From contig NZ_CP061813.1 of NCBI RefSeq assembly GCF_014784055.1, forward strand, positions 1,870,001-1,934,000: a DNA stretch of 64,000 bases. Direction: 5' to 3'. Below the pieces are notes generated by a model, which saw only the letters and a program-made list of their open reading frames with translations, searched no databases and was not told where the DNA came from. Shown in pieces: positions 18,282 to 27,577 of the stretch (its first letter is position 1; the number at the start of each line of letters is the position of its first letter). The stretch is from Polaribacter haliotis. Lineage in GTDB: Bacteria > Bacteroidota > Bacteroidia > Flavobacteriales > Flavobacteriaceae. Made by a program: the position numbers and the translations under genes.

Positions 18282-19232
18282 ATGAGCAACACATTATTAT
18301 CTTCTCCTCTACAAGGATTTACCGACTTTAAATTCAGAAATGCTTTTAACAAATTCTTTGGTGGTATAGATACTTTTTATTCTCCTTATATAAGATTGAA
18401 TGGAAAATTGGTGATTAAAAACTCATATCAAAAAGATATTCTTCCAGAAAATAATACAACTTTAGAAGTAATACCGCAAATTATTACGAATGATGCAGAT
18501 GAGTTTTTGTTTGTATCTAAATACGTACAAGAATTAGGTTACAAAGAATTGAATTGGAATTTAGGTTGCCCTTATCCAATGGTTACAAAACGTGGAATGG
18601 GTTCTGGTTTAATTAGCGATGCTCAAAAAATAAATAGTATTCTTCATAAAATTCATAATGAGTCTAACATTATCGTTTCTATGAAAATGAGAATGGGTTA
18701 CGAAAATGCTGAAGAAATTTTAGATGTTTTACCAATTTTAGACAATTATCCATTAAAGAACATTGCCATTCACGCAAGAATTGGAAAACAATTATACAAA
18801 GGAGGAACAGATTTAAATGCGTTTCAAAAATGCTTAGATAACAGCAAACACAAAATGTATTATAATGGAGATATTACTTCTGTTGCAGCGTTTAAAAAAT
18901 TACAAGAACGCTTTACTTCAATAGATCATTGGATGATTGGTAGAGGCTTAATTACAGATCCTTTTTTACCTAATATGATTAAAAATAACACCACAGAATA
19001 TCCAAAAAATAGGTTTGATATTTTCGAGGAATTTCACGACCAAATTTTTGAACAATATGATGCTGCACTTTCTGGCCCAACTCCAATTAAAATGAAAATG
19101 TTAGGTTTTTGGGAATACTTTTCTCAAAGTTTTTCTAATCCGCAGAAAACATATAAAAAGATTAAAAAAGCCAGTAATGTAAAAGCGTATGCTGTTGCTG
19201 TAAGAGAAATTATTAAGGAAGCGAAAAGATAA
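18282..19232 (+). CDS. tRNA-dihydrouridine synthase family protein
   Basis: A 316-residue flavoprotein of the Dus family, which reduces uridine in tRNA D-loops. Motifs in order are SSPLQGFTDFKFR (FMN site), NWNLGCPYPMVTKRGMGSGL with the catalytic cysteine, MKMRMGYEN, IHARIG and YYNGDI, then GRGLITDPFL. It resembles DusC-like members more than DusB, but the exact tRNA position cannot be told. A single-gene unit with its own promoter. Confidence 0.9.
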   Translation: MSNTLLSSPLQGFTDFKFRNAFNKFFGGIDTFYSPYIRLNGKLVIKNSYQKDILPENNTTLEVIPQIITNDADEFLFVSKYVQELGYKELNWNLGCPYPMVTKRGMGSGLISDAQKINSILHKIHNESNIIVSMKMRMGYENAEEILDVLPILDNYPLKNIAIHARIGKQLYKGGTDLNAFQKCLDNSKHKMYYNGDITSVAAFKKLQERFTSIDHWMIGRGLITDPFLPNMIKNNTTEYPKNRFDIFEEFHDQIFEQYDAALSGPTPIKMKMLGFWEYFSQSFSNPQKTYKKIKKASNVKAYAVAVREIIKEAKR

Positions 19233-19252
19233 ATAAGAAAATTTATTATAAA

Positions 19253-20230
19253 TTACTTCAACTTAAATTTCATTTCTACAGGCAAATGGTCTGAAGATTC
19301 GCCAAATTCTACCAATACTTTTCCTGAAATATATGCTATAGAATTCTTTGTGTAAAATATATAATCGATTCTTTTAAATGGATTTTTAGAATCGTACGTG
19401 TTTTTAATATTTTCTTTTTTAAACGCTGCATTTCCAACATCGTCCATTAAAAATATTTTTTGAATGATTCCTTTTTCATCTCTCGCCAAAGAATTAAAAT
19501 CGCCCAATAAAATGGTTGGGTATTCTTTTTTATATTCATTAAATAGTTCTAGAACTGTATCAAACTGATTGGCTCTTGTTTGTTTATCGAAAGCTTCTAG
19601 ATGCACATTTATCAATACAACTTCTTTTCCGTTTAAAGTTACTTTTGCAACTTGCGCCAAGCGTTCTAAATACAAAGCTTCTCTATAAAAAGGAGCGTTT
19701 AAAACTCTTTCTAAGACAATTCTTTTGTGATCTTTTAAAGGATATTTACTAAGAATAGATTGTCCAGAAACAATTTTACCAAAATGCATTTTCGTTGGCC
19801 AATATGGAAAAGGAACATAACTTTTGTCCCAATTTATAGCTTGCGATACATAATTATAACCCAGTTTCGCAATTTCGTTTTGCTGATTTACAAAATAACT
19901 TCTCTTAGAATTGTAATCTATTTCTTGAAATGCAATAATATCTGGATTCAGTTTTTCAGTTTCAACTAATACTTTTTCTAAATTATTATCAAATAATTCT
20001 TTTGGTTTTAAAATGGGTAGATTGTTCGTCATTCCACTTAAATAACCAATATTGTAAGTTACAATACTAAAAATTGAATCGTTTTCTAAGACCTCATCAT
20101 AATTATTAATAATTAACTTTGAATATTCTTTATCACTTAAAGTTGCGGATGATGCCCAAAAGAAAAATACGAGCACAGCAATTATCAGCAATAATAAAAA
20201 CCTAAATAAATATTTTAAAAATTTTCTCAA
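19253..20230 (-). CDS. Endonuclease/exonuclease/phosphatase family protein, membrane-anchored
   Basis: A 325-residue protein with one N-terminal membrane segment (about residues 8-28) and the EEP metal-hydrolase fold: VTYNIGY, AFQEID, INVHLEAFD, LLGDFNS and a C-terminal SSDHLPVEM. Members hydrolyse phosphodiester bonds in nucleic acids, lipids or sugars; the anchored form suggests a lipid or extracytoplasmic substrate, which is inference. The start overlaps the mscS stop by 4 bp (ATGA), so the two are cotranscribed. Confidence 0.87.
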   Translation of the reverse strand: MRKFLKYLFRFLLLLIIAVLVFFFWASSATLSDKEYSKLIINNYDEVLENDSIFSIVTYNIGYLSGMTNNLPILKPKELFDNNLEKVLVETEKLNPDIIAFQEIDYNSKRSYFVNQQNEIAKLGYNYVSQAINWDKSYVPFPYWPTKMHFGKIVSGQSILSKYPLKDHKRIVLERVLNAPFYREALYLERLAQVAKVTLNGKEVVLINVHLEAFDKQTRANQFDTVLELFNEYKKEYPTILLGDFNSLARDEKGIIQKIFLMDDVGNAAFKKENIKNTYDSKNPFKRIDYIFYTKNSIAYISGKVLVEFGESSDHLPVEMKFKLK

Positions 20231-21873
20231 TTATTGGATTCTGTTGGATTTTCATTCGTAAACTCTGCTAATACTTTATCAATAGAATTAGCGATTCTCT
20301 CTTTATCTATATTGTATTTTGGTAATAAACCATTTTTCTCTGGAAATTGTTCTATAGTTACAGTTGTAGATGGGAATGCAAAATCGACACCTAATTCTTT
20401 CGCTAATTTTACAATGGCAATGTGTAATCTATGTTTCGAGGATTGCTCTACACCCCAAGCCAAACTTTTAAAATAAACGTTAACCATTACTAACAAAGCA
20501 GAATCTCCAAAACCAGTAAATTCTACATTATAAGAATCGGATCTTGTTTCTGGATGTGCAATTACAATTTCGCGAATTCCTTTTACAAAAGCCTCAATTA
20601 ATTCTGGTGGCGTGTCATAACGCAAACCTAAATTAGTATTATAACGTCTAAACAATCGTAAACCTTTATTATTTATAACAATTTCCGATAATTTACTATT
20701 TGGAATTTTATAAACAGATGTATCTGCGGCACGAACACTTGTAGATCTAAAACCAACTTTCTCCACAGTTCCAACAACTTCTCCAGCTTCTATCCAATCT
20801 TCTATATGGAAAGGTTTATCTAGAAAAATCATGATGGTTCCTATCAAGTTTTTTACTGTGTCTTGCGATGCCAAAGCAACTGCTAAACCACCAATTGTTG
20901 CTCCTGCCAAAATCGTTGTGGTATTTACTCCAAAAAGCGATAAAAGTTTAAAAACACCAATAACAAGGACTAAACCAGTAAAAAAATTATTTACAATTGG
21001 CACTAATTGGTCGTCCAACCTACTATGGGTTCTCTCTGTAAACTCAGAATAAATTTCCATAACAACTTTTACCAATTTCAGAAAAACATAAATCCAAAAA
21101 ACAGTTTTAGCAATATTTAATGCTAAAAACACCCAAGTATTAGTATCTAAACCAAATTGTAAAGAAGGAAAAATTTTATCTATAAAAGCAACTGTACATA
21201 ACAAACCTATTGGATGTGCCAATTTTTTTAAAAAGCTGTCTATTTTTAAATTTGTAGTCTTATTTATTAAATATTTAATTTTTTGAAGAATAAAAAATGC
21301 AATTTTTTTTATGATAAAAAACACTAAATAAGCCAATATAAAGAGCACTATTAATCCTACAAACTGCCATAATTCTATTCCTAAAAATTCTTTATGACCT
21401 GCAACAGGAATTATATTCTGCAATTTTTGAACATACCAAGGAAAAGTTTCTTTGTATAAAGTATCTATTTTCGCCACAGTTTCAGAAGAATAATACCATT
21501 TACCTCCTATTTTTTCGACATAAATCTCTGGCATTCTTTCAGGGAATATTACATATCTGTAATAAGAAGTATAACCAATTGTGTCTTTGTAATTATTGTT
21601 TGTAGGAACTTTATTTAATTCTACATACAAACCTTTACCATCTAAAACCTGCTTAATTTTAATCGCTTTTTGAATTGCTTTTTCTTCAGAAAGGCCTAAA
21701 ATAGATTTTGCCGCTTTTTTGGGTTCGTAAGAATCGGATTGCAAAAAATACAAATGCGTGTAAATGGTAGCATGTGGATTGCTTAAATTTACTTTAATGG
21801 AATCCTTTTCTTGTTCTTGAGAGACTAAAGTAGATGTAATAAAAAATAAGAGTAAAAATAAGTTACGCATCAC
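20227..21873 (-). CDS. Mechanosensitive ion channel (MscS family)
   Basis: A 548-residue protein with an N-terminal signal sequence (cleavage near VSQ), a periplasmic domain of about 150 residues and several membrane helices. The MscS core includes the pore helix rich in G and A (TTTILAGATIGGLAVALASQDTV) and the downstream beta domain (DWIEAGEVVGTVEKVGFRSTSVR). Role: relief of turgor on osmotic downshock. It forms an operon with the EEP-family gene. Confidence 0.92.
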   Translation of the reverse strand: MMRNLFLLLFFITSTLVSQEQEKDSIKVNLSNPHATIYTHLYFLQSDSYEPKKAAKSILGLSEEKAIQKAIKIKQVLDGKGLYVELNKVPTNNNYKDTIGYTSYYRYVIFPERMPEIYVEKIGGKWYYSSETVAKIDTLYKETFPWYVQKLQNIIPVAGHKEFLGIELWQFVGLIVLFILAYLVFFIIKKIAFFILQKIKYLINKTTNLKIDSFLKKLAHPIGLLCTVAFIDKIFPSLQFGLDTNTWVFLALNIAKTVFWIYVFLKLVKVVMEIYSEFTERTHSRLDDQLVPIVNNFFTGLVLVIGVFKLLSLFGVNTTTILAGATIGGLAVALASQDTVKNLIGTIMIFLDKPFHIEDWIEAGEVVGTVEKVGFRSTSVRAADTSVYKIPNSKLSEIVINNKGLRLFRRYNTNLGLRYDTPPELIEAFVKGIREIVIAHPETRSDSYNVEFTGFGDSALLVMVNVYFKSLAWGVEQSSKHRLHIAIVKLAKELGVDFAFPSTTVTIEQFPEKNGLLPKYNIDKERIANSIDKVLAEFTNENPTESNN

Positions 21874-21904
21874 TAATTTGTTAAATTATTGTTAATCGAT
21901 TTTG

Positions 21905-21912
21905 CAAATTTA
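21905..21912 (-). promoter_or_regulatory. mscS promoter -7 box
   Basis: TAAATTTG on the minus strand, 32 bp before the start codon, matching TAnnTTTG. Confidence 0.45.
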
Positions 21913-21962
21913 AACCTTTTCAAATTTGATTAGTCAAAGAAGTATAAATAATAAAAAATAGA

Positions 21963-22367
21963 ATGAAAAAAATAGTTAGTATACTCGTATTAGTTTTAGC
22001 AGTTACGTTTTCTGCTCAAGCTCAAAAAAAAGGTAAAAAAGGATCTGCTGAAAAACAAGTAGAAAAAACCTTAAAAAAAATGACTGCAGATTTAGATTTA
22101 ACAACTGCACAACAAAATGAAATTAAACCTTTGTTAATTGCACAGATTGCTGATAGAAAAGAAATGATGAAAAGCAGAAAAGCAATGAGAGATTCTGGAG
22201 AAAAGCCTTCTAAAGAAGCTATGAAAGAAATGAGAAAGGCAAGAAAAAGCAAAGAGAAAGAAATGAATGAAAAAATGAAAGCAATTTTATCTGAAAGCCA
22301 ATTTTCTACATTTGAAAAAATGCAAAAAAAAGGAAAAGAGAAAATTAAAAAAGGAATAAGTAACTAG
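21963..22367 (+). CDS. Small secreted basic helical protein (Spy/LTxxQ-like), paralogue 1
   Basis: A 134-residue protein with a signal peptide (cleavage near AQAQ) followed by an extremely Lys-rich helical domain. LDLTTAQQNEIKPLL fits the LTxxQ-type repeat of Spy/CpxP-like periplasmic proteins, and a second helix ends LSESQFSTFEKMQKK. The spacing is that of the short flavobacterial version. The function is unproven; a chaperone-like or stress role is only by analogy. A similar gene follows immediately. Confidence 0.75.
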   Translation: MKKIVSILVLVLAVTFSAQAQKKGKKGSAEKQVEKTLKKMTADLDLTTAQQNEIKPLLIAQIADRKEMMKSRKAMRDSGEKPSKEAMKEMRKARKSKEKEMNEKMKAILSESQFSTFEKMQKKGKEKIKKGISN

Positions 22368-22401
22368 TTTTTTGGGTTGATTGATTAGTTAATTGATGGT
22401 G

Positions 22402-22432
22402 CTCAGATTCTTAATTGAATCTGAGTTTTTTT
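22402..22432 (+). terminator. Terminator after Spy-like paralogue 1
   Basis: CTCAGATTC-TTAATT-GAATCTGAG followed by seven T. Confidence 0.9.
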
Positions 22433-22538
22433 ATTTAAAAATAAACTTAAATAATTGTTAATTAAGACAATACAATTAAACCTTTCTTATTATCGAAAGT
22501 CTTAGTAGTATAAAAAATAACATTAAAATTTATAAAAG

Positions 22539-23006
22539 ATGAAAAAATTAGCAAGTATTTTAGTAATGGTTTTCGCATTTACTTTTGCGACACAAGCACA
22601 GAAAAAAAGAAAACAAGAAAGACCACAATTAACAGTGGAACAACATACAGATTTAGCTATTAAACAAATGACTTTGGCTTTAGATTTATCTGAAAAGCAA
22701 CAATATAGAATTAAACCTATGATTGCTACAAAAATGGCAGAGAGAAAAGCTTTTATGGAAAAAAGAAAAGAAGCTAGGAAAGATAAAAAAAGACCAACTT
22801 CAGATGAGATTTATGCTATGAAAAGCAAAATGTTAGACAACAAAATCGCAGTAAGAAATAACATGAAAGAAATCTTAAACAAAGAACAGTTTGAGAAATT
22901 TGAAAAAATGCAGAAAAAGAGAAAAATGAAAGGGAAAAAAATGATGAAAAAAGGCAAAAAAGGAGAAAGAGGAGAAAGAGGTAAGAAAAGAAATAAAAAA
23001 GAATAA
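22539..23006 (+). CDS. Small secreted basic helical protein (Spy/LTxxQ-like), paralogue 2
   Basis: A 155-residue paralogue of the preceding gene: same signal peptide pattern (cleavage near TQAQ), LDLSEKQQYRIKPMI in place of LDLTTAQQNEIKPLL, and LNKEQFEKFEKMQKK near the end. It differs by a C-terminal tail of about 35 residues made almost only of K, R, G and E. Tandem duplication with separate terminators suggests independent expression. Confidence 0.75.
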   Translation: MKKLASILVMVFAFTFATQAQKKRKQERPQLTVEQHTDLAIKQMTLALDLSEKQQYRIKPMIATKMAERKAFMEKRKEARKDKKRPTSDEIYAMKSKMLDNKIAVRNNMKEILNKEQFEKFEKMQKKRKMKGKKMMKKGKKGERGERGKKRNKKE

Positions 23007-23040
23007 AATAGTTTTGGTTAATTAGTTTAGTTGATTGATA

Positions 23041-23074
23041 AAACCCGATTTCTTAACTGAAATCGGGTTTTTAG
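23041..23074 (+). terminator. Terminator after Spy-like paralogue 2
   Basis: AAACCCGATTTC-TTAACT-GAAATCGGGTTT with trailing T. Confidence 0.88.
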
Positions 23075-23093
23075 TTTTTATGAATTGTTACAG

Positions 23094-23188
23094 ATTGCGT
23101 TAGGGATTGAAGCATTTGTTTGAGCTCTTTTTTCTTTTTCAGAAAAAAAGCGAGTGCGTAAAGCCCGACCTTTTTAGGGAACGCCCAA
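23094..23188. repeat. Interspersed flavobacterial repeat, copy 2
   Basis: Begins TTGCGTTAGGGATTGAAGC and ends AAAGCCCGACC...GGAACGCCC, as in copy 1 at 4843, but the centre differs: a GAGCTCTTTTTT / AAAAAAAGCGAG arm pair. GCGTT and AACGC at the ends can pair. Confidence 0.75.
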
Positions 23189-23194
23189 ATATTA

Positions 23195-23707
23195 CTATTT
23201 AAACCAACTTGAATACTTTACATAATTATTAGCAATTCTATTGATTTCTCCAGAAATTAATTCTTGCGAAATATCTTTTACTTTCTTGGCAGGAACTCCT
23301 GCATAAATACTTCCACTTTTTACGTGTGTATTTTTGGTAACTACTGCTCCTGCTGCAATAATTGAGTTAGATTCTATAATACAATCGTCCATAATTATAG
23401 AACCCATTCCAACCAAAACATTATCGTGAATTGCACAACCATGTACAATAGCATTGTGCCCAATAGAAACATTATTACCAATTGTTGTTGGCGATTTTAG
23501 ATAGGTTGCATGGATTACTGCTCCATCTTGTATGTTTACCTTATTTCCAATTTTAATATAATGTACATCTCCACGAATTACAGCATTGTACCAAATAGAA
23601 CATTCTTTCCCTAATGAAACTTCTCCAAGAATAGTGGCATTTTCTGCGACAAAACAATCAGTTGGTATTTGTGGGTGTTTTCCGTTTACAGATTTAATTA
23701 TTGGCAT
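23195..23707 (-). CDS. Gamma-carbonic anhydrase-like hexapeptide-repeat protein
   Basis: A 170-residue left-handed beta-helix protein with regular hexapeptide turns, e.g. NAVIRGDVHYIKIGNKVNIQDGAVIHA and NNVSIGHNAIVHGC. The histidines in VIHA, SIGHNAIVHG fit the zinc ligands of gamma-class carbonic anhydrases (YrdA/PaaY group). Whether it hydrates CO2 is not certain for this group. It is a monocistronic minus-strand gene between an interspersed repeat and the LysM lipoprotein gene. Confidence 0.9.
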   Translation of the reverse strand: MPIIKSVNGKHPQIPTDCFVAENATILGEVSLGKECSIWYNAVIRGDVHYIKIGNKVNIQDGAVIHATYLKSPTTIGNNVSIGHNAIVHGCAIHDNVLVGMGSIIMDDCIIESNSIIAAGAVVTKNTHVKSGSIYAGVPAKKVKDISQELISGEINRIANNYVKYSSWFK

Positions 23708-23768
23708 AATTTATACTTATTTAATGTAGAGAAGTAAATTTAGACTTGGCAAGATTATTAGTTATTTT

Positions 23769-24617
23769 TTATTTGGTTAACAAGTGTTGACCAATAGAAA
23801 TTGTATTATTTTTTAAACCGTTAATTTCTTTTAAAACTGCAACTGTAGTATTAAATTTTCTTGAAATAGAATATAAAGTATCGCCTTTTTTTACGGTGTA
23901 ATATTGCCCTGCAACTTTTTCAATTACAATAGGTTTCTCGAAAGTTTCTCCGTCATTTAACTCCTTAATTTCTTCAGAAAACTCGTCTTTTTGTACTATA
24001 TCGAATTCGTATAATTTATAGTCTTTTATAATTTTTAACAACTTTACTGGGTATTTTCTATCGGTTGCATAACCAGCTTTACGTAGACCATAAGCCCATT
24101 TTTTATAATCTGTTATTCTATAATTAAACAAAAATGCATAACGTTTTCTTTGCGTTAAAAATAAGGAATGATCGTTGTACGAAGTTTCTGGATATACGTA
24201 TTTTCGGAAACATTCTCCCTTTTCATCATCATCGTGATAAACTCTTTCGCCTTTCCATTGTGTATGGCATTTTATTCCAAAATGATTGTTAGATTTTAAG
24301 GCTAATTCGCTTCTTCCTTTTCCAGATTCTAAAATTCCTTGTGCTAAAGTAATACTTGCAGGAATTTTATATTCGTGCATTTCTTTTACAGCAATTGCAG
24401 CATATTTACGTATGTAGGCAAGTGTGTATTTATTTAATTTCGGGTTTGTATCTTTAAGTTCTTTGGTAAGCTTTTCTTCATCCACAGAAGGTAATTCTAC
24501 TGGTTCTGGCTCTATTATTACAACTCCAGGGTTTTTCTTGTTAATTACCTTTTTCTTAGAACCACAATTAGATAATAACAACAATAAAACACAGCCAAGT
24601 AAAATTTTTAACTTCAT
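23769..24617 (-). CDS. Glucosaminidase-LysM lipoprotein (peptidoglycan hydrolase)
   Basis: A 282-residue lipoprotein: signal peptide with lipobox LSNC (Cys at about 18). A glucosaminidase (FlgJ/Lys-73) domain spans about residues 65-200, with the catalytic Glu likely in QGILESGKG and a typical NNHFGIKC. A C-terminal LysM (YTVKKGDTLYSISRKFN) binds glycan. It would cut the sugar backbone of peptidoglycan from the periplasmic face of the outer membrane. The start overlaps the upstream deaminase gene by 4 bp. Confidence 0.92.
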   Translation of the reverse strand: MKLKILLGCVLLLLLSNCGSKKKVINKKNPGVVIIEPEPVELPSVDEEKLTKELKDTNPKLNKYTLAYIRKYAAIAVKEMHEYKIPASITLAQGILESGKGRSELALKSNNHFGIKCHTQWKGERVYHDDDEKGECFRKYVYPETSYNDHSLFLTQRKRYAFLFNYRITDYKKWAYGLRKAGYATDRKYPVKLLKIIKDYKLYEFDIVQKDEFSEEIKELNDGETFEKPIVIEKVAGQYYTVKKGDTLYSISRKFNTTVAVLKEINGLKNNTISIGQHLLTK

Positions 24618-25555
24618 AAATTATTAATAATTTGCTGGTTCTTCTTTTCTAATTTTTGATTAAAACCCTCAATTCCCTGAATTCCTCCTGTATGAATTGC
24701 CAGTATTTTACTATTCTCTGGAAAATAATCTTTTTCTATTAAATCTAAAATGCCAAATAGCATTTTTCCAGTATAAACTGGATCTAACAAAATATTGGTT
24801 TGTTTAGAAAAATCATTTATAAATTGAATTAATTCCTCTGTATATTTTGCATAGCCACCAAAATGATAGTCTTTATTTAACGACCAGCTATCGTTTTTAA
24901 TTGCATACTTTTTTATTTCCTCAACAATAAAACCTCCATTTAAAGCAGGGAAACCAATTACTTTTTGCTTCTTTTTTTTAGACTTAATTAACCCTGCAAT
25001 AGTACCTCCAGTTCCAACAGCCACACAAATATAATTAAAAACGGTATCTTCTTTTGTTAAAATTTCTTGGCAACCTTCTACTGCTAAACCATTTGTACCA
25101 CCTTCTGGAACCAAATAAAAATCGCCCCATTTGTTTTTCATCTTTTCTGTAAAGCCAAAAGAATCTTTTTGTCTATAGATTTCTCTAGAAACAAAATTAA
25201 ATTTCATTCCATTGTTATGCGCTTCTCTTAAAGTTGCGTTTTCTTCTAAAGTTTTTTTGAGATTTTTACCCAACTCATCTCCTCTTATAATTCCAAAAGT
25301 TTTTAAACCTGATAATTTTCCAGCGACTGCAGTTGCTGCAATATGGTTGGAGTATGCTCCTCCAAAGGTTAAAATTGCTTTTTTTTTCAGTTTTTTAGCT
25401 TCTGCTAAATTGTATTTTAATTTTCGAAATTTGTTTCCGGAAACAAAAGGATGAATTAAATCTTCTCTTTTAATGAAGAGTTCTACTTTTTTTTCTTCTA
25501 AAATAGAAAGATGAATTTGTTGATTTTCGGATATTATTTGTTTGTTAAAGTTCAT
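24614..25555 (-). CDS. ACC deaminase/D-cysteine desulfhydrase family PLP protein
   Basis: A 313-residue fold-type II PLP enzyme. The PLP lysine is in FVSGNKFRKLKYN (about 38-50), followed by FGGAYSNHIAA and a glycine loop VGTGGTIAG. Family members are 1-aminocyclopropane-1-carboxylate deaminases or D-cysteine desulfhydrases; flavobacterial copies are usually left unassigned, and D-cysteine desulfhydration is the more likely role in such organisms. Its 3' end overlaps the glucosaminidase gene. Confidence 0.85.
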   Translation of the reverse strand: MNFNKQIISENQQIHLSILEEKKVELFIKREDLIHPFVSGNKFRKLKYNLAEAKKLKKKAILTFGGAYSNHIAATAVAGKLSGLKTFGIIRGDELGKNLKKTLEENATLREAHNNGMKFNFVSREIYRQKDSFGFTEKMKNKWGDFYLVPEGGTNGLAVEGCQEILTKEDTVFNYICVAVGTGGTIAGLIKSKKKKQKVIGFPALNGGFIVEEIKKYAIKNDSWSLNKDYHFGGYAKYTEELIQFINDFSKQTNILLDPVYTGKMLFGILDLIEKDYFPENSKILAIHTGGIQGIEGFNQKLEKKNQQIINNL

Positions 25556-25607
25556 ATTTGAAAAAACCTCACAGATTAATAATAATCTCCGAGATTAGGA
25601 TTTTGTT

Positions 25608-27527
25608 TTAAGAGAAATTAGCAACTTCAGATTCAACCTTTTCCCATTGTTCCATTAAAGAATCTACTTTTGCTTTTTTTGCTTTGTATTTCTCGAAGAA
25701 GTTTGGCCTTGAAGAAACTTCATCATAATTTTGCGCCAATTCTAAATCTATCTTTTCTATTTCTTTTTCTAAATCTGCAATTTCAGTTTCTATATTAGAA
25801 AGCTTATTATTTAATTTTTTTAGCTGTTTTTCTTGCTCTCTAGATAGTTGATGTGCTTCTTTTTTAGACGTATCTTTATCTATCTTAACAACCGTTTTCT
25901 TTTCTGCTTCACGTAAATTTTCCATTTTGTGTTGCTCTAAGAAATAATCGATATCGCCTAAATATTCTTTAATTTCTTTGTCTTTAAAACCATAAACTGT
26001 TGTGGTTAATCCTTGTAAAAATTCTCTATCGTGAGAAACTACAATTAAAGTTCCATCAAAATTATTTAAAGCTTCTTTTAATACTGTTTTAGAGGCAATA
26101 TCTAAGTGGTTTGTTGGCTCATCCATTATTAACACGTTAAAAGGTGATAATAATAATTTACACAATGCCAAACGATTTCTCTCTCCTCCAGAAAGTACTT
26201 TTGCCTTTTTATCTACTGCATCTCCACCAAATAAAAACGAACCTAACATGTCTCTAACACGCATTCTGTTTCCATCTGTTGCAGCATCTTCCATAATTTC
26301 TAAAACCGTTTTTTCTGGCGGTAAATGCTCTGACTGATTTTGGGCAAAATACCCAACTTCTACATTATGACCCAGTTTTAAATGTCCTTCAAAAGGAATT
26401 TCGCCAACCATCATTTTTGCTAGAGTAGATTTTCCTTGTCCATTTTGACCTACAAAAGCAATTTTACTATTTCTTTCAATTAGCAAATCTACACCTTCTA
26501 AAACGTGTTTATCTCCATAACTTTTCGAAAGGTTTTCTGCTTCCACAATAATTTTACCAGGATCTTTAGAAATGGCGAAACGCACATTCATGGCTTGGTT
26601 ATCATCTTGGTCTACTTCAATTAATTCAACTTTATCTAGTTGTTTCATTAAAGATTGCGCCATAGAAGCTTTACTGGCTTTTGCCTTAAACTTATTTATT
26701 AAATGTTGTTTTTGTTTGATTTCTTTCTCTTGATTTTTCTGAGCTTGTAACTGCTTTTCCTTAATTTCTCCTCTTAGTAATAAGAATTGAGAATATGGTT
26801 TTTTGTAATCGTAAATTTGCCCTAAAGAGATTTCAATTGTTCTATTGGTTACATTATCTAAGAACATTTTATCGTGAGAAACTAATACAATTGCACCAGA
26901 ATAATTTTTTAAAAAGTTCTCTAACCAAATAATAGATTCGATATCTAAGTGGTTTGTTGGCTCATCTAAAAGTAGAATATCGTTATTTTGAAGTAACAAT
27001 TTTGCCAACTCGATTCGCATTCTCCAACCTCCAGAAAATGTGTCTGTTAACTTATCGAAATCTTCTCTTTGAAAACCTAAACCTTGTAATATTTTCTCAG
27101 TATCTCCTTGATAATTATAACCTCCTAAAAGCTCATAACGTTCTGTTTTTTCGGTTAAATCGATAATTAGTTGGCTGTAACCTTCACTTTCGTAATCTGT
27201 TCTTGTAGCTAATTGCTCGTTAATTTCGTCTAATTCTAATTCAATCGCTTTTATTTCTTCAAAAGCTTGGTAAGCTTCTTCCAAAATAGTTCTTCCTTCT
27301 ACAAAATCGATATCTTGTCTTAAGAAACCCATTCTTATATCCTTGTCAAAAGCCATGGTTCCACCACTAGTTTCTAAATCTTTAGAAAGTACTTTTAAAA
27401 GTGTAGATTTTCCAGCTCCATTTTTACCAATAAGTCCTATTCTATCTCCTTTGTTCAACTTAAAAGTGATTCCTGAAAACAAGTCAGTTCCCATAAAGGA
27501 AACCGTTAAATTATGTACGTTTAACAT
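25608..27527 (-). CDS. ABC-F family ATP-binding protein
   Basis: A 639-residue protein with two ABC ATPase domains and no membrane part. Domain 1: GKNGAGKST, then SGGWRMRIELAK and LLLDEPTNHLD; domain 2: GQNGQGKST, LSGGERNRLALCK and LIMDEPTNHLD. The linker and a C-terminal coiled coil (about 545-635, rich in E, K and L) fit the Uup/EttA-like translation factor group. A role on the ribosome is established for the family; a resistance role has no support here. Confidence 0.92.
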   Translation of the reverse strand: MLNVHNLTVSFMGTDLFSGITFKLNKGDRIGLIGKNGAGKSTLLKVLSKDLETSGGTMAFDKDIRMGFLRQDIDFVEGRTILEEAYQAFEEIKAIELELDEINEQLATRTDYESEGYSQLIIDLTEKTERYELLGGYNYQGDTEKILQGLGFQREDFDKLTDTFSGGWRMRIELAKLLLQNNDILLLDEPTNHLDIESIIWLENFLKNYSGAIVLVSHDKMFLDNVTNRTIEISLGQIYDYKKPYSQFLLLRGEIKEKQLQAQKNQEKEIKQKQHLINKFKAKASKASMAQSLMKQLDKVELIEVDQDDNQAMNVRFAISKDPGKIIVEAENLSKSYGDKHVLEGVDLLIERNSKIAFVGQNGQGKSTLAKMMVGEIPFEGHLKLGHNVEVGYFAQNQSEHLPPEKTVLEIMEDAATDGNRMRVRDMLGSFLFGGDAVDKKAKVLSGGERNRLALCKLLLSPFNVLIMDEPTNHLDIASKTVLKEALNNFDGTLIVVSHDREFLQGLTTTVYGFKDKEIKEYLGDIDYFLEQHKMENLREAEKKTVVKIDKDTSKKEAHQLSREQEKQLKKLNNKLSNIETEIADLEKEIEKIDLELAQNYDEVSSRPNFFEKYKAKKAKVDSLMEQWEKVESEVANFS

Positions 27528-27552
27528 GAAAATTTTGTAAATTTGTAAGGCG

Positions 27553-27560
27553 CAAAGCTA
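27553..27560 (-). promoter_or_regulatory. ABC-F gene promoter -7 box
   Basis: TAGCTTTG on the minus strand, 25 bp from the start codon, matching TAnnTTTG. Confidence 0.5.
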
Positions 27561-27577
27561 CTTAAAAAAATAGAGTT

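Noticed and set aside
25608-27527. ABC-F gene as an antibiotic resistance determinant
   Set aside because: Architecture and a long C-terminal coiled coil fit housekeeping Uup/EttA-like factors, and there is no mobile context.
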